Positions 54,535 to 64,000 are shown, counted from the first letter of the stretch. The stretch is 64,000 bases of DNA from Gimesia sp. (GCF_040219335.1 NZ_JAVJSQ010000005.1:501501-565500); one strand, 5' to 3'. Translations and numbers: made by a program. The notes: a model not told the origin generated them from the sequence alone.

Positions 54535-55395
54535 TCATGTTTTTCTGTCAGCGGCCGCTTTGCGGATGGCGAGGGCGGCGGGAACTTCTTTTTTGGCCGG
54601 CAGGCGGACGGCGTGTCGTAGAACCCAGCGACGATTTTTAACCTGTTCCGGTTTCTGCAGGGCCTCAATTTCTGACAGCCATTTGTGACAGACTTCGTAG
54701 GCGACTTCGGGATGATCTTTGGCGATATCAGCCAGATGATTGGCCACCGAACGCCGCACATAAAGTTCGGAATCGTCCTTGAGACATTCCAGCAGAGGCA
54801 GCGTATAACCGGGGTCGTCCTGAAAGTCCCGTAACCGCATCGCCCAGGGAAGCCGAGGGCGTGTTCCTTCACTGACGAGACGTCGCACATGGGGGTTGGC
54901 ATCTTTCGTCCAGCGTTTGAGCTGTTTCAAACTTTTATCGCGGTGCGCGATCAGAAACGGGCGAATACAGAATTCGGCGGTGAATCGCTGCGTCAATTCG
55001 TAACAGACTTTCAAGCCGCTCTCCAGATGGTCGGCACCATACTCGGCGATCAACTGTGAATGAGGGAAATAAAAGAACGGCGCCAGCCCGTTTTGTTCGG
55101 TCGCCTGCAGTCGGGGACCGAGTGACTTGATGAGTAACGGTGCCAACTCGTCAAAATCTTCCGGCAGCTGTTCGGCCATCGCGTGTGCGATGTTGAGGGC
55201 CCGCTCTTTCAGTTCCAGCTTGTTCAAATTGCATTTGGCACGTTTCTGGAAAGTGGATGTGTCGAAGCCGGGGGTCACGTCGGACAGTGAGACGCCGATC
55301 AGCTTCACCAACTGGCCGTTCATAATTTCTTTAAGAGGCGTACCCTTCATGATCGAGGGGCCGACAGTAAACTGTTGTGCGGGGTGCGGTTTCAT
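54535..55395 (-). CDS. AlkC/AlkD-like DNA alkylation repair protein
   Basis: 286 residues from the ATG at 55395; an in-frame TTG at 55431 is possible, neither has a strong ribosome-binding site. The protein is built of HEAT-like helices as in AlkC/AlkD DNA glycosylases: FSTFQKRAKCNL-like start, ERALNIAHAMAEQLPEDFDE, ANPHVRRLVSEGTRPRLPWA, MRLRDFQDDPGYTLPLLECL and ELYVRRSVANHLADIAKDHP. These enzymes remove alkylated bases (3-methyladenine). Catalytic residues are not identified here. It sits in minus orientation between the heme protein and the giant kinase. Confidence 0.85.
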   Translation of the reverse strand: MKPHPAQQFTVGPSIMKGTPLKEIMNGQLVKLIGVSLSDVTPGFDTSTFQKRAKCNLNKLELKERALNIAHAMAEQLPEDFDELAPLLIKSLGPRLQATEQNGLAPFFYFPHSQLIAEYGADHLESGLKVCYELTQRFTAEFCIRPFLIAHRDKSLKQLKRWTKDANPHVRRLVSEGTRPRLPWAMRLRDFQDDPGYTLPLLECLKDDSELYVRRSVANHLADIAKDHPEVAYEVCHKWLSEIEALQKPEQVKNRRWVLRHAVRLPAKKEVPAALAIRKAAADRKT

Positions 55396-55488
55396 GCTGG
55401 ATATTCTATTTCGGGTTGCCTGATCGCTCAATCGAGGTCTTCGGTCTGTCTGTTCTGCTGAGGGAGGCTGCTATTCGTCCGGAGCCGA

Positions 55489-58400
55489 TTACTGTTTATC
55501 GTTTTTCTGCTTTTCATTCAGCCAGCGTTTCCCTTCCATGAACTCCGTGTGAAAGGCGGCATAAGGAAACTCACGATCGATCTGCTTTCCTTTTTCGAGA
55601 GTTACTTTTGTTCCTGGAGCATTTACGTATCCGTCCGGATGATTGCGGAATAATGCTGTTAATCCCTGATCTGAAAGGTCCGAGTCGGGCAGTTTAATTC
55701 CACTGCAGAGTCGTAATACGGGAACATTCGCCAACAGGTCCGCGCTTCTGAGATTCGGTGCTTCTAATCCAGAAAAATCGGGCAGTTGCGACAGTGCCTC
55801 TGCACTTTCTGGTGTGATTTCGAAGTCACGCGGTAAGATGACACGAATGGGACGAAACAGTTCGGTTTCTGAGGGCAGAAGAGACTTGTCATACGTTTGG
55901 GCACTGATCTCGGAATTGTTAATGCTGGTGACAATCTTGCATCCCTGCTCAAGCAGTTTGATGGCAGCCTCTCGCGCCACGGGGATTCCCAGGTAGCGAT
56001 TCATTGAGCCGCTATCAGTATCGATTACCGTCATACCCGGCTGGAAATTTTGCAGTTTGGCAATCAGTTCCGGTTCAAATCTGAGGCCGAAAGAAGCTAT
56101 GTATAGAAACCGCAGGTTCAATTTGGCAAAACCGGGCGCACGCGCCAGTCCTTCCAATTCCTGAGGAACGGGACTGTAAAGATGCAGTTCTCGCAATCGC
56201 GGCATTAATTCCAGAAAACGAAATTCATCATCAACCTGAGCGGCACCGAGTATGAAAGTATCAAGGTGTTCGAGTCCCATGTCGGGGTTCAGGTCTGACG
56301 TTTTCAGCGGAGTGCTGTAGATATTAAATTCAGTCGTGTTTTCATTGAAACGCAACCCTTCCAGTGCCCTGGGTTCCAGGCTACAGTTCATCAGACTGAG
56401 TGAGTGCAGGGTCACCAGGCGGCTTAATCGCGACAGACTGGAGAGTGTGATCTTCTGATTTGACCTGCCGAAATCAATGTCGAGGATTCGAAATGGTTCT
56501 TCAGGAAGCTGATCCAATCGATTTTTATGAGATTCAGTTCCATGGGCTTTCTTGAAACTGACATTACCACCCAGATTGATTACCCATTCGGCCGTCTCGC
56601 GTTCGAACGCCAGTTGCTCATCATCAGCTAAAGGCGTGTTCGGCTCTTCATGCTGGCTGGTTTTGTTCTGCTCCGCTTTTTCCCGTTTGTCGTACAGGAT
56701 CTCCAGCCAGCGCAGCCCTTTTTCATAATTTGAAACGAATGCAGCGTGCGGAGCCTCATTATCGAGTTGCTGAACCAGCGCTTTTGAGACGCGCGTTCCC
56801 TCGACATTGAAGTAGCCGTCTGGGTCCTGCAGAACCAGTTTTTTAAACGCCGGGTCTGTCAGGTCGGATTCGATTAAATGAACTCCACTGCAGAGCCGGA
56901 TCACAGGAAGCTCCGCGAGCAGATCGGCGTTTTTGATCTTATTCGCATGAATTGAGTAAGCTCTGGGGAGAGAAGCCAGATGGTCGATAATTTCGGGGGT
57001 GAGTTCCAGTTCAGGTGGCAAAATAACTCTGGACAGACTGAAGGGCACCCGATCGGAGGGCAGATTCTTTTTCGAATAGTTCTGCTTTCCTTGTCCCGGT
57101 TCTTTCAAGGTACAACCCCGTTCTATCAGGGCATCTGCAGCCTGTTTTGCTACGGGAATTCCGAGATATGCCTCCTTCCTCCCAGAACCTTCTGCGGTAA
57201 TTGTCATCCCGGGTCGGGCTGTTTGCAGTTGTTTAATTACTATGGCATCGAAAGAGCCGATGGAACGCAGTCTGAGAAAACGTAATTTAGATTCACTCAG
57301 CAGGGGAGATTGGCTGAGTTCCTGAAGCGCAGCGGGAGAGATCGCTGTGATTTCCAGCGCTCTCAGGTTTGGCATTTGTTTGAGAAACTCAAAGTGGTCA
57401 TCGATTTGTGAACCGCCTAATTCCAGTGTATCGATGAATTCCAGGCCTTGAGTCGATTTCAGGTTTGAGACCTTCAGGGGAGTACGCACGATTCGCAAGG
57501 TTTCAAAAGACTGTTTAAAACGGACGTTCTCAAGTGCATTGGGAGTCACTCCCGAATTTTCCAGGATCAGTTCTTCCAGGGTCATTAACTGACTGAGTCG
57601 ACTTAAATCTGTCAGCGGTCCAGTGCGGGGATTTTGAAAAGCGACGGATTTCAGCCGGAATGGTTCATCTGGGAGTTCCTTGATGACCTTGACGTTAAAT
57701 TTGAAGTCATGTGCCATATTAAAGCGGACGATGCCCCCCCGTTCGATCAGCCACTCCGTGACTTCCCGTTCCGGGGCAAAGGGTTCGACAGGATCAGCGT
57801 CCTGTGGTGCAGTTGACCCAATCTGGTCGGCAGCAGGACTGGTGACCTTTGCTGATTTATCCGGTGTCTGGGACGGCAGCCAGTTCAAGTTGATTTCCGC
57901 TGATTGGATATCTGCGGGACTGATTTTAAAGCGACCGTTTTTGATGTGAAGTCCATTGACCGACGCCAGCACTCTCTGTTCGCTGTCATCGACTTTGATG
58001 GTTGTCAGTTCTCCCCAGGGAAGCCGCTGCTCTCCAATGCGGAGACTGAGTTCATGTGAACCCGGTTCCTGGGCCCCGTTCCAGCTTCCTGACTTCAGTT
58101 CCAGTGGTTGCCCGTCAAGCAGCACCTGGGCTCGTTCATCATTCAGGGTGACATGCAGATTACCCTTTGATGCCGTGGGCTTCAGAAAGGTGATTCCCAA
58201 TAGCAGTACGGCGAGCAGTGCCATGCCTGCGAGTATCTTTCCGGGACTCAAACCTTTTCGAGACGAAATGGCCTGATCGGTCTCAAGCCAGTTTGTGAGG
58301 ACTTGAGCAACTTCCTGCATTGTGGCGTAGCGTTGCTCAGCGGAGCGGGCCATCATTTTGCGACAGATCTGATCCAGCCGGGAGTTGATGTCGGGCTGAA

Positions 58401-59484
58401 TGTTGCGGACCGGCCGCGGATCTTTAGTCATGATCTGCGACAGGATCGATGCCGTCGTTCCCTGGAACGGACGTTGTCCGGCGAGCAGTTCGTACATGAT
58501 CACACCCAGCGCGTAGATATCGCTGGGAGGGCCAATCTTTTCCAGATCGCCCTCCACCTGTTCGGGTGACATGTAAGACGGGCTCCCCATGATCTGGCCA
58601 TGCTGCGTGATCTGAGTTGCCTCTTCGTTCTGGCTCATCAATGCCAGTCCGAAATCGGTAATGATGGGCGTGCCATCCTCGCGGATCATGACGTTGGCGG
58701 GCTTGAGGTCCCGATGCACGATTCCCTGCTGATGCGCGAGGCCCAGCGCCTGGGACAGCTGTTGAATCAGCTCGACGACTTCGACCTGATTGAATTTCTT
58801 CCCCTCCTGGAGCAGCGCTGCCAGAGATTCTCCTTCGATGAATTCCATCGTGATATAATGCACGCCATCAATTTCGTCGACGTCGTAGACCGAACAGAGA
58901 TTGGGATGATTCAGATTGGCAGCCGCCCGTGCTTCGCGGTAAAAGCGGGCAATAAACTGGGTATCGGCGTGTTTGTCGATCTGGGGTAGTTTCAGTGCGA
59001 CTTTGCGTTCAAGCTGTGTGTCACGGGCCAGGTAGACGCAGCCCATGCCTCCCTCACCCAGGCGGGAGAGGATCTGGTAGCGTCCGAAGGTTGCGGGGAA
59101 CTGTTCGAAGTGCAGGCGTGATTCTTCCACCGTGCGCAGTCCGGAACTGTCTGCCTGGCCGGAATCGGATTCACCGGCGATCCGGGTTTTCGTTGCGTGC
59201 GTTCTGGCAAACAGCCGGGACAACTCGTCCGCGATTTCAGGATGATCCTGAATCAGCTCCTGCTCACTGATGATTTTACCGGAATCCCGCAGGCGATAAT
59301 AACGTTCGATCAGAATCAGTTCCTGCAGCAGGATTTCCCGCGTGGGCTGTGCGAAGTCGGCGATCGTGTCTTCCAGAGATGGAGTCTGTCCGCTCTGCCA
59401 GGAAAGTTCATATTCCTCGCAGGATTCTTCGATGCGGATCTGGATCTCCGCGGTCAGGTTTTCCAGCTCTGATGGTTGATTCAT
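55489..59484 (-). CDS. Membrane Ser/Thr kinase with duplicated leucine-rich-like sensor region
   Basis: 1331 residues from the ATG at 59484 (AAGGA upstream). Cytoplasmic Hanks-type kinase at about 134-400: glycine loop GEGGMGCV, Lys165 (VALK), HRDLKPANV with Asp259, DFG (277-279), SPEQ. One transmembrane helix at about 415-435 (GMALLAVLLLGITFL). The outer part holds a PEGA-like segment and then two long tandem repeats, about 572-940 and 960-1331, each with leucine-rich-like strands (LSRLSQLMTLEELILENSGV / LSRLSRLVTLHSLSLMNCSL) and similar ends (APHAAFVSNYEKGLRWLE / FPYAAFHTEFMEGKRWLN). Likely a sensor kinase. Its ECF sigma factor partner is 117 bases upstream. Confidence 0.95.
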   Translation of the reverse strand: MNQPSELENLTAEIQIRIEESCEEYELSWQSGQTPSLEDTIADFAQPTREILLQELILIERYYRLRDSGKIISEQELIQDHPEIADELSRLFARTHATKTRIAGESDSGQADSSGLRTVEESRLHFEQFPATFGRYQILSRLGEGGMGCVYLARDTQLERKVALKLPQIDKHADTQFIARFYREARAAANLNHPNLCSVYDVDEIDGVHYITMEFIEGESLAALLQEGKKFNQVEVVELIQQLSQALGLAHQQGIVHRDLKPANVMIREDGTPIITDFGLALMSQNEEATQITQHGQIMGSPSYMSPEQVEGDLEKIGPPSDIYALGVIMYELLAGQRPFQGTTASILSQIMTKDPRPVRNIQPDINSRLDQICRKMMARSAEQRYATMQEVAQVLTNWLETDQAISSRKGLSPGKILAGMALLAVLLLGITFLKPTASKGNLHVTLNDERAQVLLDGQPLELKSGSWNGAQEPGSHELSLRIGEQRLPWGELTTIKVDDSEQRVLASVNGLHIKNGRFKISPADIQSAEINLNWLPSQTPDKSAKVTSPAADQIGSTAPQDADPVEPFAPEREVTEWLIERGGIVRFNMAHDFKFNVKVIKELPDEPFRLKSVAFQNPRTGPLTDLSRLSQLMTLEELILENSGVTPNALENVRFKQSFETLRIVRTPLKVSNLKSTQGLEFIDTLELGGSQIDDHFEFLKQMPNLRALEITAISPAALQELSQSPLLSESKLRFLRLRSIGSFDAIVIKQLQTARPGMTITAEGSGRKEAYLGIPVAKQAADALIERGCTLKEPGQGKQNYSKKNLPSDRVPFSLSRVILPPELELTPEIIDHLASLPRAYSIHANKIKNADLLAELPVIRLCSGVHLIESDLTDPAFKKLVLQDPDGYFNVEGTRVSKALVQQLDNEAPHAAFVSNYEKGLRWLEILYDKREKAEQNKTSQHEEPNTPLADDEQLAFERETAEWVINLGGNVSFKKAHGTESHKNRLDQLPEEPFRILDIDFGRSNQKITLSSLSRLSRLVTLHSLSLMNCSLEPRALEGLRFNENTTEFNIYSTPLKTSDLNPDMGLEHLDTFILGAAQVDDEFRFLELMPRLRELHLYSPVPQELEGLARAPGFAKLNLRFLYIASFGLRFEPELIAKLQNFQPGMTVIDTDSGSMNRYLGIPVAREAAIKLLEQGCKIVTSINNSEISAQTYDKSLLPSETELFRPIRVILPRDFEITPESAEALSQLPDFSGLEAPNLRSADLLANVPVLRLCSGIKLPDSDLSDQGLTALFRNHPDGYVNAPGTKVTLEKGKQIDREFPYAAFHTEFMEGKRWLNEKQKNDKQ

Positions 59485-59601
59485 TTGTCCAATCCTTAAC
59501 TCGTGCACTGCGAGTTATCAGCTGGATCGCCTTTGGTTGCCTGTTCCCGACATGTTCTTCCCACAAAAATGAGAAACGAAACAAAAAAGTCTGGACTGGA
59601 T

Positions 59602-60225
59602 TTAGACCAGCTCTGATTCCACTTCTTCAGTCCAGATCTGACGTATCAGGACCAGACGCCGTTCCACGCTCCGCTCCATGACACCCACTTTGGCTGCAAT
59701 CTCTGCATTGGTATAACCTTCCAGCTTCAGCCGGGCGACATCCCGCAGTGAATCTTTACCGAGTACCGCCAGCATCCGATTGGCTTCCTCGGCGGCTTCA
59801 ACTGCAAGTTCCGGACTGGGGCTTTCCTGAGCCAGTTGATCCAGCCAGTTGTCGGACTCCTCGTTTGATGTACCGGAAACGGTGCGTCTGACGTCCCGTT
59901 TCTGTGCGCTCTGACGTCGGTACAGGTTTCGCGTTTTACAGAGAGTGATATTTACTAGTAGCGGCCAGAGGCTGGTGCGGTCATTCAGATTTGGGAACTG
60001 ACCCGCTTTGAGTCGCACGAAAAAGCTGTTGAATGCGCTGAGGACGGCGTCTTCCTCGTCTTCCACCCGACAGAGATCCTTCTGCAGGTGGGAACGCGCC
60101 AGTTGGACCAGCTGCTCAAAATAGCGGTTCCAGAGCTGCTGCTGCAGGCTGTCTGCTTCTCCCCGTTTGAGTTGATCCAGCCAGTTAGTGACTGATCCCT
60201 GATTCTCCATGCCCGCTGCCATCAT
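59602..60225 (-). CDS. ECF-type sigma factor
   Basis: 207 residues (start 60225, 60222 or 60210). Region 2: WNRYFEQLVQLARSHLQKDL, EEDAVLSAFNSFFVRLKAGQ. Region 4: SLRDVARLKLEGYTNAEIAA, VGVMERSVERRLVLIRQIWT. This matches the planctomycetal group of ECF factors encoded next to Ser/Thr kinases; the giant kinase follows 117 bases downstream on the same strand. The kinase probably activates the sigma factor or its partner. No anti-sigma gene is seen. Confidence 0.93.
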   Translation of the reverse strand: MMAAGMENQGSVTNWLDQLKRGEADSLQQQLWNRYFEQLVQLARSHLQKDLCRVEDEEDAVLSAFNSFFVRLKAGQFPNLNDRTSLWPLLVNITLCKTRNLYRRQSAQKRDVRRTVSGTSNEESDNWLDQLAQESPSPELAVEAAEEANRMLAVLGKDSLRDVARLKLEGYTNAEIAAKVGVMERSVERRLVLIRQIWTEEVESELV

Positions 60226-60574
60226 CTATTCTGAGTAAGGTCGTATTGTGTTGGTCAATTTCAATGCCATCGTCCGCAGACAGGCTTCGCTTTTCCCGAA
60301 AAACTCAAATCTCGCAGCTGTCATTCACTGCATACCGGGTAAAGCCGTTTTATACCAACTCTTTGACCTGGCGGGATTTGCGACAGCTGGTTTCGAGAAT
60401 TATCTGATTTCATCAGAAAAAAGAAATCTTCAGCGTCGGGATCGCTGTCGGTACTGCGATTGTACAGCAGGAGCAGAGCAGGCACAACATTTTGATCAGT
60501 AATTTACTCGTCAGATGTAGTGCGGAATTTGACTCAAAATTAAAGAAAGCCACTTGAAAACGGGAGCTGATACG
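60226..60574. other. Divergent intergenic region
   Basis: 349 bases between the ECF sigma gene and the SHD1 protein gene. A short plus-strand frame (60248-60502) has no ribosome-binding site and unlikely composition. I see no strong promoter or hairpin. Confidence 0.4.
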
Positions 60575-63500
60575 ATGCAGACGGGACGAAGCGCACATTC
60601 GATCAAGAGACCGACAGGTTGTCGGGGTCTTCGCTGCTTACTTTTGCTGGTGGTCATCAGTCTGGTTCCCTCACTGGCGTGGGCTGAACATCGTCTCTGG
60701 ACCAGTGCCGATGGAAAAAATCAGGTGCGGGGAGAACTCAAGGGAACCAATGGAAAGCTGGTCATCCTCGAAAAAGAGTCTGATGGCAAACTGCATCTGC
60801 TGCCACTCACTGAGCTCAGTCAGGCTGATCAGGATTTCGTAAGACAAAAATATCCAGATATCTTTGCCAAAGAGAATAATGGCTTACCGCAGGCGACACC
60901 TGAGGGCAAAGCAACTCCTATGGCTCCCGCGATGAATGGAGAGAAACCGGTCCCGACAGGTAACGCACCCGCAGACGGTCGATTCAACTGGGCTCATGTT
61001 CTGGAAGTATTGCCTCAGTTTAAGCTCAAACAGCTGGATGGAGCAGCCATTCTCAGTGATAACGCAGGCCTTTATACACACAAAGAGCAACGTACGCTTC
61101 ATACCTCAGCCGATCACATTGGTGCCTTAATGAGTTATCTGGTTGATCGAGAAGGATATGAGCTGCTGGCGAAAAAAATGGAAGAGAAAGGTTTTGAGGG
61201 GGCGTTCAATACCACAAATGGTAGAGAGCACCAGCGGATCGAGGATTGTTTTCACCTGTTCGAAGACGGCTATAAACTCTTTTATTCGAAAGATGATAAA
61301 AATCAGTACTACGATCTGCGTAGTTCACGCGTCAATGATTTTGACAAAGGCGTCCAGGTTGCCAGCGTAATTCGCAAGTATGCTCAGGATTTTCAGAAAA
61401 TCAAATATGCGGGCGAAGCCATTCCCCTGGCAGTCTTTTCACCCGCGACTCTGGATGACTACCTGGAAGACCGGGGAGAATTCCCGTTGCGAGTCAGAGG
61501 GAGTTTGAATCATCTCAAGTTGCGATCGATTATGAGGGAAGTCTACCTGAACTCCCCTGAAATGCCCTCCGGAATTAAAAAGACTCCTGCAGAAGCACGG
61601 GAATTCGCCCGCCAGATCGAAGGCAAGAAGCTGGCATTCCGCAAAGATGTCCTGTTGTCGAATCTCCGCTTCGAGCAGCATCGTCGATTTCTTGGGATGC
61701 TCAGAGAAGACTACCTGGTGAATGTGCAGATTGTCCGCCTCTCACTCGTAGACGCTGCAGATCCAACCCAGGTAATTCAATCATGGGATGTCAATCCAGC
61801 GATCGAACAGCCGACTGCACCACCGGCTGAAGAAAATCAGGATCTCGCACAGAAAATGCAACAGCTGGCCAAACAGCATGGCCTGGTAATGTGGAAAGGT
61901 TATCCCGCCGTTCGAGCTGATCTGACTTTTTCAGATGAAGTTTATCTGGGCAGCGATCACCGGCGGTTTACCGGGTTATTAGACCGGGTTGCACTGGGCT
62001 TGAATCCCAGGCACATGAGTCCGGTTCTCCTGGCGACTCATTTTCCGGAAACCATTGGAACACTCGTCAGTATTCAAAAAAATCGGGCTGGCGGAATACA
62101 TTCTGCAGACTGGCTGGGAACCAACGAATTCGACAGACGGGATATTCTTAAGCGTTTCGAGCAGAACTATACGGATAAGCTGAGCAAGTACGCGGTCGAG
62201 CTGCCGATCCGTTTTGTCGAGATTCGTAAAGTCCTGTTAGGGTTTAATCGCCGGTACGATTTCGAGCGGGAAGGGGTCTTGATAGATCTCCGCAGCGGAA
62301 ATGAGAATTTTCCGGGTCTGACATCCGGCTCTTTTGACCAGCGGGATAATAAGATTAAGGGTTATTATAGACCCTGCTATGAACAGCAATTCCTGCCTCT
62401 GACTCCCGAGCAGGCACGTCCCATGTTCAGCCAGGCAGGGCCGGGAGGTTGTGAGGCTTATCTGTGCCGCGTCGTTACCTGGGATCGTATGCAACTGAAA
62501 AATGATGATGAAAATACGCTTCCGCCCGTATCAATTACCACCGAATCCCTTGAACTTTACCAGGACCCCTTTCTGAAAAATCAGCTGGCGACTCTGGAAT
62601 TTAAGCAGCTGCCTCCTTCAATTTTGAGTGAAGCGAAAGGACAGGCTCTCCCCGGTCCCGATCAGCCGGGCAACCTGGATCAATATTCGCTCTTTCTACT
62701 CAAGCATGAATTAGACGGCAAAAACGTAGATCAGGCAGAGCTGGAAAAGCTGTTTGATGATTACCGTTACAATTTTAAATCTAAAGCTCACTCCTTTGGC
62801 AGTGATCTGTATCAGCTCAAACAGGCAGAAGAGGCTTATTCAGCTCACGGAACCGCCGACTTGAATGCGACTCCGCGAGATCCGGAAGAAAAAGCAAAAG
62901 ACATCAAGCAGTGGCAAGACGCGAAAAAGAAAGTGGAACAACATTTTGTGAATCCCAGTTCGCCCTTCTTTCCTTTGAGTACTTCTCAGCGGAACCTCGA
63001 TCAGAAACAGCTTCCCGCACTGAGCAAACAATGGCACGACTGGATGCGTCAGTGTCTCAAATCCACCGGGCGACGCTTTGTCGTCCATGCCGGCATCAAA
63101 GTCGATCCTCAGCTTCGCGATGTCCAACTCATGGTCTCCCACGGTGGCATGACGAACCCTTATACCTGGGGGCCGACCAGGCCACTCATCGAACAGGGCG
63201 TTCCCGCCGATCGGCTTGTGATCCTGCCTTCCCAGGACCAGCTGAACCTGGTCAACCTGACTCCCTGTCTGCAACTTGAACAACCTCTGGAAACGACCTT
63301 CAAACAGATCCCCGACGACATTCGCGACCATATCCTCGAACGTCTCAATCAGACAGCTCGACTCGAAATGATTGTCTCCATCGGCGAACCCAGACTGCTG
63401 CCAGATTCCTCAGGCAAAGGCCAGGACGGGCTCCTGCTCCCAGCTCAGCTGCACGGGATTCAGCTCTTCAACGATCAGAAACTGATTTATGAATATCGCC

Positions 63501-64000
63501 TGCCAGAAAACGGTAAGCAGAACAACACAGATCAAACCACCTCCGTCTCCAAGACTCCTGCTTCAATGTCTGCTGAGAAGAACGCGGTCCCTGCCGACTC
63601 CGGTCAAATTGAAACATTCACCCCCGCGACCAGCCTGCGTTTGATCGCCCGCTACCTGCCCGAATTCGCATCAGCGAACGGCGGCTCGCTGATGTTCAAC
63701 CGCTGGCGACACGAATCCGATTTCCGTGCCGTCGGGCAACGCTCGAAGTTCGGTCTCAATCCGGAGCGTGGCGTTTATTTCCGCCCGCAAGCACCGCGAC
63801 CCAAAGTCGAGCAACTCCAGGCCGAATCCACCGCGTTCGTTAAATGGCTCAGTCGCCCTGAATCCTTACCGGGGAACCGTTATACGCTGCAATTCCCCGC
63901 CCGCTTTCTCCCTCTCACCGAAGACGTCAAAGGCCACCGTCGTGCGATGCCCAACGCGAGAGGCTTCACAGCCCTTTCCAATTATGGCAAAGTCCTCTCC
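60575..64000 (+). CDS. Very large exported protein with N-terminal SHD1-like domain, 3' end beyond window
   Basis: 1142 codons are present without a stop. The ATG at 60575 follows GGGAGCTGA. Signal peptide about 1-37 (RCLLLLVVISLVPSLAWAEH). Then a planctomycetal SHD1-like domain at about 38-90 (RLWTSADGKNQVRGELKGTN, LLPLTELSQADQDFVRQKYP). The rest is long and mixed, with many acidic and aromatic strands (for example REDYLVNVQIVRLSLVDAAD, KYAVELPIRFVEIRKVLLGF, VVHAGIKVDPQLRDVQLMVS). No other domain is recognised. It is transcribed away from the ECF-kinase pair. Confidence 0.85.
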   Translation, partial: MQTGRSAHSIKRPTGCRGLRCLLLLVVISLVPSLAWAEHRLWTSADGKNQVRGELKGTNGKLVILEKESDGKLHLLPLTELSQADQDFVRQKYPDIFAKENNGLPQATPEGKATPMAPAMNGEKPVPTGNAPADGRFNWAHVLEVLPQFKLKQLDGAAILSDNAGLYTHKEQRTLHTSADHIGALMSYLVDREGYELLAKKMEEKGFEGAFNTTNGREHQRIEDCFHLFEDGYKLFYSKDDKNQYYDLRSSRVNDFDKGVQVASVIRKYAQDFQKIKYAGEAIPLAVFSPATLDDYLEDRGEFPLRVRGSLNHLKLRSIMREVYLNSPEMPSGIKKTPAEAREFARQIEGKKLAFRKDVLLSNLRFEQHRRFLGMLREDYLVNVQIVRLSLVDAADPTQVIQSWDVNPAIEQPTAPPAEENQDLAQKMQQLAKQHGLVMWKGYPAVRADLTFSDEVYLGSDHRRFTGLLDRVALGLNPRHMSPVLLATHFPETIGTLVSIQKNRAGGIHSADWLGTNEFDRRDILKRFEQNYTDKLSKYAVELPIRFVEIRKVLLGFNRRYDFEREGVLIDLRSGNENFPGLTSGSFDQRDNKIKGYYRPCYEQQFLPLTPEQARPMFSQAGPGGCEAYLCRVVTWDRMQLKNDDENTLPPVSITTESLELYQDPFLKNQLATLEFKQLPPSILSEAKGQALPGPDQPGNLDQYSLFLLKHELDGKNVDQAELEKLFDDYRYNFKSKAHSFGSDLYQLKQAEEAYSAHGTADLNATPRDPEEKAKDIKQWQDAKKKVEQHFVNPSSPFFPLSTSQRNLDQKQLPALSKQWHDWMRQCLKSTGRRFVVHAGIKVDPQLRDVQLMVSHGGMTNPYTWGPTRPLIEQGVPADRLVILPSQDQLNLVNLTPCLQLEQPLETTFKQIPDDIRDHILERLNQTARLEMIVSIGEPRLLPDSSGKGQDGLLLPAQLHGIQLFNDQKLIYEYRLPENGKQNNTDQTTSVSKTPASMSAEKNAVPADSGQIETFTPATSLRLIARYLPEFASANGGSLMFNRWRHESDFRAVGQRSKFGLNPERGVYFRPQAPRPKVEQLQAESTAFVKWLSRPESLPGNRYTLQFPARFLPLTEDVKGHRRAMPNARGFTALSNYGKVLS

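Noticed and set aside
1-64000. tRNA, rRNA, CRISPR, insertion sequence or prophage genes
   Set aside because: No cloverleaf, regular spacer array, transposase or integrase motif was seen on either strand.

Overview
The window looks like a chromosomal segment of a planctomycete of the Planctomycetaceae/Gimesia type. I infer this from gene content, not from a database match. It carries several families that are strongly enriched in Planctomycetes: planctomycetal cytochromes c (PSCyt1/PSCyt2/PSD1, i.e. DUF1549/DUF1553), DUF1501 proteins, a DUF1592/DUF1552 pair, a PVC-type heme-binding dehydrogenase-like protein, an SHD1-domain protein, and ECF sigma factors linked to Ser/Thr kinases. I found no tRNA, rRNA, CRISPR array, insertion sequence, integrase or phage gene.

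Layout. 1-10.7 kb: a minus-strand block of exported redox/surface genes (PSCyt/PSD1, DUF1501, PPC-domain protein, and a second Ig-like protein cut by the window edge), preceded by a large beta-propeller/HEAT/cytochrome c protein. 10.9-18.6 kb: mixed genes, including a membrane protein, a class II glutamine amidotransferase, an exported five-bladed-propeller protein, a frameshifted beta-propeller gene, small hypothetical genes, a single-polypeptide ECF sigma factor-Ser/Thr kinase fusion and a 7Fe ferredoxin. 18.7-27.5 kb: a lipoprotein, two tandem NPCBM-like paralogues, a SUKH protein, exported proteins and small genes including a DUF6435 gene. 27.5-31.5 kb: a second PSCyt/PSD1-DUF1501 operon. 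31.8-45.9 kb: membrane and LamG-like proteins, a third DUF1501 gene, an RND efflux adaptor and pump, and the DUF1592/DUF1552 pair. 45.9-50.2 kb: small DUF4262-type and zinc-ribbon-like genes, a HEXXH membrane protein, a transglutaminase and a sirtuin. 50.2-51.5 kb: a gene-free stretch rich in hairpins and repeats. 51.5-54.4 kb: a nitric-oxide-response module (flavohemoglobin, Rrf2 regulator, DUF3565, and a DUF3365 c-type heme protein) with recognisable promoters and dyad operators. 54.5-64 kb: an AlkC-like protein, a giant membrane Ser/Thr kinase with a duplicated leucine-rich-like sensor, its ECF sigma factor, and a large exported SHD1 protein that runs off the window.

How the genes may work together. 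The DUF1501/DUF1552 proteins carry twin-arginine signals and sit beside multi-domain cytochromes, suggesting exported redox complexes that act on an unknown substrate. The NO module is the most coherent regulated unit: the flavohemoglobin promoter has a perfect dyad lying between its -35 and -10 boxes, and a second promoter upstream of the DUF3365 heme protein has a different dyad over the predicted start of transcription. ECF sigma and Ser/Thr kinase occur once as a fusion and once as neighbouring genes, so the same signalling logic is present in two physical forms.
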